From positions 1 to 24,992 of the forward strand of contig JBBPYR010000026.1 in the NCBI GenBank assembly GCA_038199755.1: a stretch of DNA of 24,992 bases, in the 5' to 3' direction. Below, piece by piece: positions 20,146 through 24,992 of this stretch (the stretch's first letter is position 1; each line of letters begins with the position of its first letter). This stretch comes from JBBPYR01 sp038199755 (GTDB taxonomy: Bacteria; Chloroflexota; Ktedonobacteria; Ktedonobacterales; Ktedonobacteraceae). The notes beneath the pieces are model-generated. The model ran no database searches. It was not told the DNA's origin and was given only the letters and a program-made list of their open reading frames with translations. The position numbers and the translations under genes are program-made.

Positions 20146-22902
20146 TCAATGATCATCATGATCGCTTTTCCCCTCGGCAATCGGAAGAGAAAAGGCAAAG
20201 GTTGCCCCCTGGCCTGGACTACTCGTCAGGGTGAGTGTGCTACCATGAGCTTCGATAATGCCCCTACTGATATAGAGTCCCAACCCTGTTGCTGGACTCC
20301 AGCGGCCACCTGCGCGTCTTCTTTCCGGTGTGGGCTGGCCAGGGCGATCTACCGCTGGGCGACTCATGGCCGCAAAGGTACTAAAGCGCGTGAAAAGCTC
20401 TTTTTGTCGTTCTGTTGATAGACCCGGACCACGATCAATTACCTGTATCAAAACATCTGTAGCTTGCTTATCGCCATTCGCTTTCAGCTCGACATTGAGG
20501 CGAACAACATCCCCTTCTGGTGCATAGCGGAAGGCATTACTCAATAGATTGGTAAGCACGCTCATGATTAATTCGTAGTCTGCCATCACTGCTGGCAAAT
20601 GGGATGGGAGGGTGATTTCCAATTGACGTTTAGATGAGCCAATCAATGCTTCTAATCGTTCTTGCAGGTCTTCTGCCATTTCTGGTAACAGAATCGGTTC
20701 GGTCTCCAGGCGTAATGCACCTGCTTCAACACGTGATGCGTCCAGAAAGCGATTAATCATATCTACCAGTCGCTCTACTTGCTCATCTGCTGTACGCAAG
20801 AAGTCTTGTTGCTCTTCCAATGGCCATTCCAGGTCTTTTGTCAGGAGGGCACTGAGATGCACACGGATATTGGCTAAGGGCGTTTTCAATTCATGTGCCA
20901 TTGTGGTGAAGAAATCTTCGCGTGCCCGTTCGAGTGTTTTGAGATGAGTGATCTCGTGTAAAACAAGAACGGCACTAGTAATGATGCCTTCTGTATTGCG
21001 TAGTGGTGCCGCACTCACCAGTAGATACATATCCTGCCCATCTCGGTCTGGCATATGCAGTTCTGCTTCGGTTGCCTCACCCTTATGCAATGCGAGAAAG
21101 AGTGGGCTTTCTTCATACGAGATACTAGTGCCTGCAACTCCATAGGTGGTGATCTGACGCAGTAGTGGCTCATACTGTTGCCCAACGCTCCGTTTAGCTG
21201 CTACTGTTATGTCATCGTATGGCTCCAATGCTAGCCCCATGCGTTGTAGAAATTGTACCGCGTGTTGATTGATGACAATGATAGTATTGTCTTCGGCTGA
21301 AGCAAGAATGACGCCCGATGGCAGCCGTTCGAGCAATAATTCGAGCCGTGTACGCTCCATTTCCTGGGCAATCTGGGCAAATTGTAATGCTAGATTGCGT
21401 TGTGCCAGTTCTGCGGTACGGGCTTTGACTTCGGCCTCGATGCGTTGACGGGCGGCAACCTCTTTCGTGACATCATGATAAATCACGATATATGCGAAGG
21501 TATTGCCTAATTCATCGCTGATGGGTGTGTATGAGCAGCGCATCGTATATGCTTTACCATCAGCTCCCACTATTTTAAATTCATCGCTTTGCCCTTCCTC
21601 AGCGCGGCGTTCTAGCTCTGCTATCGGATCAGGGGCATCCATAACGTTCATGTGAAAGGTTGCGGTACTTCGTGCCATTGCCTCGGTGATAGGTAGGCCA
21701 ATGATGTCGTCGGTCCAGCCCAGCAAGCGGCGGGCGGCATGATTTGTCTCAACAACGCTCCAACGTGGTCCATAAATGACAACACCATCAGGAATAGCTA
21801 GCATGACGTTCTTCCGTTGTTGAGCACTACGATTTGCAACACGCGCCCATTGATCGATGCGACGGAAGAGGCGCGCGTTTTCTATGGCTAGGCCCGCCTG
21901 TTGTGCGAAGCGTTCGAGTAGTTGTACCTCTTCTAATGGGAAGTCACGTGAGCGGCGATGATAGACCTCGATGGTGCCTGAGATTGATTTTGTGCGTTCC
22001 GCAACGCCCGTTCTGCGGTTGAATGAACTATTGGAGCCTTCTCCTGTCGGGCTGGGTTCATAAATTGGCACACACAGCACCGACCCTGGGCGACGAAGTT
22101 CACCTTCGTCATCCAAAAAGGGAAGTTCAAGCTCTGGATATGCGCTGGTGTTGCTGATGATAATCGCTTTGCGCTCGCGGGCAACGCGGCCCAACAATAT
22201 TTGATCGCTTACTTGTGGATGCCAGTTATGATACGAAGGGTGGACACCTTTTTGTACGGCCATGGTCACGGTAAGGGGCTTGTTGGCTATGCTTTCCGTG
22301 TCTTGCTCACCCGCGATTGAAGGCGTATCAACACCAGAAACGGAGTGGTCAATCAGGAGAATGGCACAACGAGTGGAGCCTACCATTTCCTGTACGGACT
22401 GCAAAATACGTTTGAGTACCTCTGGTAACGCGTATGCCCCGGCAATGGCAGAGGAAATGTGATGTATAGCATGCAGATGAAGACGTGAACGTACGGTATC
22501 GGTGACATCTTCCACCGTAATCAAAAGTGTGTTTTCTTGAACCTGCCCACGATGTGGAGCGGCGTGTGTAGGCGGTGCTGCCGGTCGTTCTATGCAGATT
22601 TCCCAATAGGTGCGACCGCGTGCTTCCAGAAAGCCCTCATAAGGGACTTCCTGGTGTCGTATGCCTTTACCTGTTAAGACAACTTGTTGTAGGAGTGGCA
22701 GGGCGAGTTGATAGACCGCCTCTGGAAGAATATCTTCTAAGCGTTGCTCTGTTATCTCGCGTTGCTGCCACGATTTTTCTAACAAGGTGTGTAAATAAGG
22801 ATTGATGTACAGAACGCGTAAGTTGGTGGCATCAAGGATAGCGACACCGACCGAGAGATAATTTAAAATGTGCTCTAGTTGCACTGCTTGCGCCAGTTTC
22901 AT
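20146..22902 (-). CDS. PAS-GAF-PAS-PAS sensor histidine kinase
   Basis: A 918-residue cytoplasmic kinase with no membrane segments, so it senses an internal signal. Order: PAS 1 about 8-135, GAF about 142-345, PAS 2 with PAC about 365-485 (FKIVGADGKAYTMRCSYTPI), coiled coil 485-520, PAS 3 about 522-650, HisKA with the phosphorylated His670 in FFTTMAHELKTPL, and HATPase to the end (N box TNLLSN with Asn785/Asn789, G1 DRGPGLS at 823-829, F box FTRF, G2 GLGLYIS at 873-879). The ATP lid (about 841-872) is long and Arg/Pro-rich. No cofactor residue can be assigned with certainty, so the PAS/GAF ligands (redox, light, oxygen or small molecule) are open. It is first in a minus-strand unit with the OmpR-type regulator, and an extended -10 promoter precedes it. 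Confidence 0.96.
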   Translation of the reverse strand: MKLAQAVQLEHILNYLSVGVAILDATNLRVLYINPYLHTLLEKSWQQREITEQRLEDILPEAVYQLALPLLQQVVLTGKGIRHQEVPYEGFLEARGRTYWEICIERPAAPPTHAAPHRGQVQENTLLITVEDVTDTVRSRLHLHAIHHISSAIAGAYALPEVLKRILQSVQEMVGSTRCAILLIDHSVSGVDTPSIAGEQDTESIANKPLTVTMAVQKGVHPSYHNWHPQVSDQILLGRVARERKAIIISNTSAYPELELPFLDDEGELRRPGSVLCVPIYEPSPTGEGSNSSFNRRTGVAERTKSISGTIEVYHRRSRDFPLEEVQLLERFAQQAGLAIENARLFRRIDQWARVANRSAQQRKNVMLAIPDGVVIYGPRWSVVETNHAARRLLGWTDDIIGLPITEAMARSTATFHMNVMDAPDPIAELERRAEEGQSDEFKIVGADGKAYTMRCSYTPISDELGNTFAYIVIYHDVTKEVAARQRIEAEVKARTAELAQRNLALQFAQIAQEMERTRLELLLERLPSGVILASAEDNTIIVINQHAVQFLQRMGLALEPYDDITVAAKRSVGQQYEPLLRQITTYGVAGTSISYEESPLFLALHKGEATEAELHMPDRDGQDMYLLVSAAPLRNTEGIITSAVLVLHEITHLKTLERAREDFFTTMAHELKTPLANIRVHLSALLTKDLEWPLEEQQDFLRTADEQVERLVDMINRFLDASRVEAGALRLETEPILLPEMAEDLQERLEALIGSSKRQLEITLPSHLPAVMADYELIMSVLTNLLSNAFRYAPEGDVVRLNVELKANGDKQATDVLIQVIDRGPGLSTERQKELFTRFSTFAAMSRPAVDRPGQPTPERRRAGGRWSPATGLGLYISRGIIEAHGSTLTLTSSPGQGATFAFSLPIAEGKSDHDDH

Positions 22903-22957
22903 GTGGCCCTTTTCTAGTTCCCTACCGCATATTGTAGCTTGTGTTGTTTACCCTCTA

Positions 22958-22966
22958 ATTATACCA
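22958..22966 (-). promoter_or_regulatory. extended -10 promoter of the histidine kinase gene
   Basis: On the minus strand the site reads TGG-TATAAT, a perfect extended -10 element, about 55 bases before the kinase start. Seventeen bases further upstream CTGAGG is a poor -35. This is the third extended -10 site seen in the window. Confidence 0.6.
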
Positions 22967-23034
22967 TCGTTTTTTCTATTCCTCAGATTTGTGCTGTGAG
23001 CCTGCGGTTCTTTCATTCCAGCTTGACCTCGGCT

Positions 23035-23063
23035 TTGTGCAACTTGCATAGTTCTGCTATGAT
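23035..23063 (+). promoter_or_regulatory. probable promoter of murD
   Basis: TTGTGC (23035-23040), a 17-base spacer, then TATGAT (23058-23063; five of six matches), 58 bases before the murD start codon. It is divergent from the kinase promoter about 75 bases away. Confidence 0.5.
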
Positions 23064-23120
23064 GAGATACGAAGTTGAGGACAAATGTAAGTATAGCAAT
23101 GAAATTGAGGGAGAGACGCT

Positions 23121-24488
23121 ATGGAGTTGCAGGGAAAACGTGTCCTGGTGATGGGACTGGGCTTGCAAGGGTCGGGCATGGCTTCAGCGCGGTATGCCGC
23201 TCAGCAGGGGGCACTCGTGCGTGTGACAGACATGAAGTCAGCGCAGGTGCTGGAACCAAGCGTACGGGCACTGTCAGGATTACCTATCGAGTTTGTGTTA
23301 GGTCAGCATCGCGATGAAGATTTCGTGTGGGCCGATATAGTGATTCGCAATCCTGGCGTGTCGCATACCTCGCGTTATCTGCTGCTGGCACAAGAACATG
23401 GGGCGCAGATCGAGATGGAGATTGCTCTCTTTTTTCAAGCGTGTCGCGGGCGTATCATTGGCGTTACTGGCACACGTGGTAAGACGACAACATCAAGCTT
23501 GCTGTACGAAATCTTACGCGCAAGCGGAAGGGCAACGCTGCTGGGTGGCAATGTTGCTGGCGTTGAAACCCTTTCTCTTTTATCACAGATTACGCCTGAA
23601 ACACTGGTGGTGTTGGAGTTGTCAAGCTGGCAACTGGAAGGGTTGGCACCTCATAAACTCAGTCCCTCGGTAGCCGTGATGACGAATATCTATCCAGATC
23701 ACTTGAATACGTATAGCGGCATGGAGGAGTATGCTGATGCAAAAGCAAATATCTTCCGCCACCAGAGTCGCACAGACCTGGCTATTTTTAACTATGATAA
23801 TCCTTGGACACGCCGCTTTGGGGAGGAAGCACGGGCAGAGACATGGTTTACGAGCATCGTGCAGCATGGAAGTTTCCGTCGTGGCTCTGCCAGCGTCGAA
23901 CCTTTTCTGTTCACAAACACGCCACTTGCGGGGAAGCATAACCTCGAAAATATTCTGCTTGCCACCACGACCGCCCGCCGTTTAGGGGTTGCTGATGACG
24001 ATATCGCTGAAACAGTGCGCCATTTCACCTCTGTGCCACATCGTCTACAGGAGGTTGATGTGCTCAACGGGGTCGTCTGTATCAACGATAGCAGCAGTAC
24101 GACGCCGGTTGCGGGACAGGTTGGGATTGAGGCTTTCGCGCAGCCTCTGGTGCTGGTTGCCGGGGGGAACACCAAACACTTACCGCTTGCAGAATGGCCC
24201 GCAACGATTGTTAGGCGTTGTCGCGATGTCATTCTGCTCACGGGGAGTGGGACTGATGAATTACTGCCTGCTCTTGCAGAAGAGGCACGGCGTCAGGGGG
24301 TTGCTGGTCCCGTTCGTGGCGTATTTGATGATTTTACAAAAGCACTGGATGCCGCGCTAGCATTGACGCATGCGGGCGATGTGCTGCTCTTCTCACCCGG
24401 CTTTACCAGCTTTGGGATGTTTCTCAACGAGTTTGATCGTGGAGACCGCTTCATCGCTTATATACGCTCGCTGAAGGAGCGCGGTTAA
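23121..24488 (+). CDS. murD: UDP-N-acetylmuramoyl-L-alanine--D-glutamate ligase
   Basis: A 455-residue cytoplasmic ATP-dependent amide ligase that adds D-Glu to UDP-MurNAc-L-Ala during peptidoglycan precursor synthesis. The Rossmann-like domain (about 1-105) starts with GKRVLVMGLGLQGSGMASAR. The central ATP-binding domain has the P-loop GVTGTRGKTTT at 114-124, SSWQL at 168-172, TNIYPDHLNTY and the carbamylated-lysine region YADAKANIF with Lys208. The C-terminal domain has PHRLQ at 306-310, NDSSSTTP at 322-329 and SPGFTSFGMF near the end. Two motifs differ from common MurD forms: the P-loop has Arg where Asn is usual, and NDSKATN is replaced by NDSSSTTP, losing the lysine. GGGAGAG precedes the ATG. 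It stands alone, not in the usual dcw cluster with mraY, ftsW or murG. Confidence 0.93.
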   Translation: MELQGKRVLVMGLGLQGSGMASARYAAQQGALVRVTDMKSAQVLEPSVRALSGLPIEFVLGQHRDEDFVWADIVIRNPGVSHTSRYLLLAQEHGAQIEMEIALFFQACRGRIIGVTGTRGKTTTSSLLYEILRASGRATLLGGNVAGVETLSLLSQITPETLVVLELSSWQLEGLAPHKLSPSVAVMTNIYPDHLNTYSGMEEYADAKANIFRHQSRTDLAIFNYDNPWTRRFGEEARAETWFTSIVQHGSFRRGSASVEPFLFTNTPLAGKHNLENILLATTTARRLGVADDDIAETVRHFTSVPHRLQEVDVLNGVVCINDSSSTTPVAGQVGIEAFAQPLVLVAGGNTKHLPLAEWPATIVRRCRDVILLTGSGTDELLPALAEEARRQGVAGPVRGVFDDFTKALDAALALTHAGDVLLFSPGFTSFGMFLNEFDRGDRFIAYIRSLKERG

Positions 24489-24878
24489 GATTTGTCAGCA
24501 TTATTTTAGCTTCGTCTCCAATGGTGCGCAACCAAGCAGTTATTATGATGGGCATAGTATATTCTCGACAATGTGGCGAGCTTCGCCGTGGCAGGGGTGA
24601 TTGCTGTGCTCTTTGGCCCAGGTAATGGTGGCACGGCACAATCAATATCGATGCGATGCATGATGGCGTGACCAATTCCTCTCCTAGTAGCTATGAGTGT
24701 AACAGGTGCAACACCCATATGAGCAGCTATCCCGATGATGATGGCGGTTATTTGCGCATTTTCGTCGGGCAGTATCTGCAGCATCCAGTAGCGATCTCGT
24801 AGCCTTCTCGTACGACAATGTGAGAAGCCGCATGTTTCAGCGTATCATGCGGCTTTTCTTGCGAATATTTAGGGGCTG
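24489..24878. other. 390 bases without a confident gene
   Basis: The only sizeable frames are on the minus strand (24506-24784, 92 codons, and the overlapping 24451-24675). The first could encode a 92-residue protein beginning MLQILPDENAQ, but it has no ribosome-binding site at proper distance and no motif I recognise. It could be a remnant of an old gene. A terminator-like hairpin closes the stretch at 24825-24855. Nothing else was seen. Confidence 0.5.
24825..24855. terminator. hairpin between murD region and the right-edge gene
   Basis: AAGCCGCATG (24825-24834) pairs exactly with CATGCGGCTT (24846-24855) around an 11-base loop and is followed on the plus strand by TTCTT. It is 23 bases beyond the stop of the minus-strand partial gene, so it probably serves both directions. 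Confidence 0.75.
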
Positions 24879-24992
24879 TTATTCCAGGTACCCTAATGCT
24901 TGCAGGCGTGCCTTGATCTGCCCAAGCTCTGCTTCACTCTCATTTATTTCCCATATGGGGGCAATGTAGCCATGCAGTTCCAGGTACTCTAC
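24879..24992 (-). CDS. C-terminal end of a protein, possibly alkaline-phosphatase superfamily
   Basis: The last 37 codons of a gene running off the right edge, ending in TAA at 24879-24881. The visible end, ESEAELGQIKARLQALGYLE, resembles the closing helix common in sulfatases and type I phosphodiesterases of the alkaline-phosphatase superfamily, which often finish with L-x-x-L-G-Y. This resemblance is short and only suggestive. The frame is open to the edge, the hairpin lies 23 bases after the stop, and codon use fits the neighbours, so a real gene end is likely. Nothing of a catalytic region is in view. Confidence 0.6.
   Translation of the reverse strand, partial: VEYLELHGYIAPIWEINESEAELGQIKARLQALGYLE

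Noticed and set aside
24506..24784. Open frame of 92 codons on the minus strand after murD
   Set aside because: No ribosome-binding site at proper spacing, no recognisable motif, and another frame overlaps it; kept only as a remark in the non-coding entry.
1..24992. Mobile elements, CRISPR arrays, tRNA or rRNA genes
   Set aside because: No transposase, integrase, regularly spaced repeats, cloverleaf or rRNA-like sequence was recognised; the palindromes lack adjacent transposase genes and target duplications.

Overview
The window looks like an ordinary chromosomal stretch of a Gram-positive-type, multicellular-lineage Chloroflexota bacterium, most likely class Ktedonobacteria. This is an inference from gene content and protein style: stand-alone Clp-N proteins, Gln-rich small proteins, C39-like peptidases with an N-terminal anchor, ECF sigma factors without classical anti-sigma partners, and very long hairpins between genes. 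No rRNA, tRNA, CRISPR array, transposase or phage gene was seen.

Layout. 1-2026, minus strand: the ribosome-assembly GTPase ObgE and a small Gln-rich protein, separated by a 68-base zero-loop palindrome. 2166-3958, plus: a promoter, a short two-hairpin leader with an intrinsic terminator, then two ABC-2 permeases with no ATPase. 4037-4948: a divergent pair, a frameshifted thioredoxin (minus) and a Cys-rich MerR regulator (plus), sharing a MerR-type promoter with a 19-bp spacer. 5006-7588, plus: an apparent operon of ECF sigma factor, membrane protein resembling an inactivated M48/M56 peptidase, stand-alone Clp N-domain protein and an unknown protein, closed by a hairpin. 7734-9872: an anchored C39-like peptidase and a convergent L,D-transpeptidase lipoprotein. 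10040-11991, minus: an inositol-monophosphatase-family protein and a solitary beta-class DNA methyltransferase. 12239-13971, plus: a propeller-like lipoprotein and a four-helix membrane protein. 14088-16824, plus: an AcuB-like CBS/ACT protein coupled to one polypeptide that fuses an AcuC deacetylase to an AcuA acetyltransferase. 17315-18369, plus: a second ECF sigma factor and a small acidic protein whose ribosome-binding site lies in a long hairpin. 18398-22902, minus: a 62-residue protein, a single-domain response regulator, an OmpR-type regulator and a PAS-GAF-PAS-PAS histidine kinase. 23121-24488, plus: MurD. The right edge holds the last 37 codons of a minus-strand gene.

The most noteworthy system is AcuB plus the AcuC-AcuA fusion. 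In Bacillus the acu genes control acetyl-CoA synthetase by reversible lysine acetylation with separate enzymes; here the acetylating and deacetylating domains are in one chain and both keep their recognisable catalytic motifs. Second is the sigma / dead-protease / Clp-N operon, which looks like an unconventional envelope-stress circuit. Recurring themes are long perfect hairpins without U-tracts at gene ends, extended -10 promoters (TGn-TATAAT type) and RNA structures in 5' leaders.
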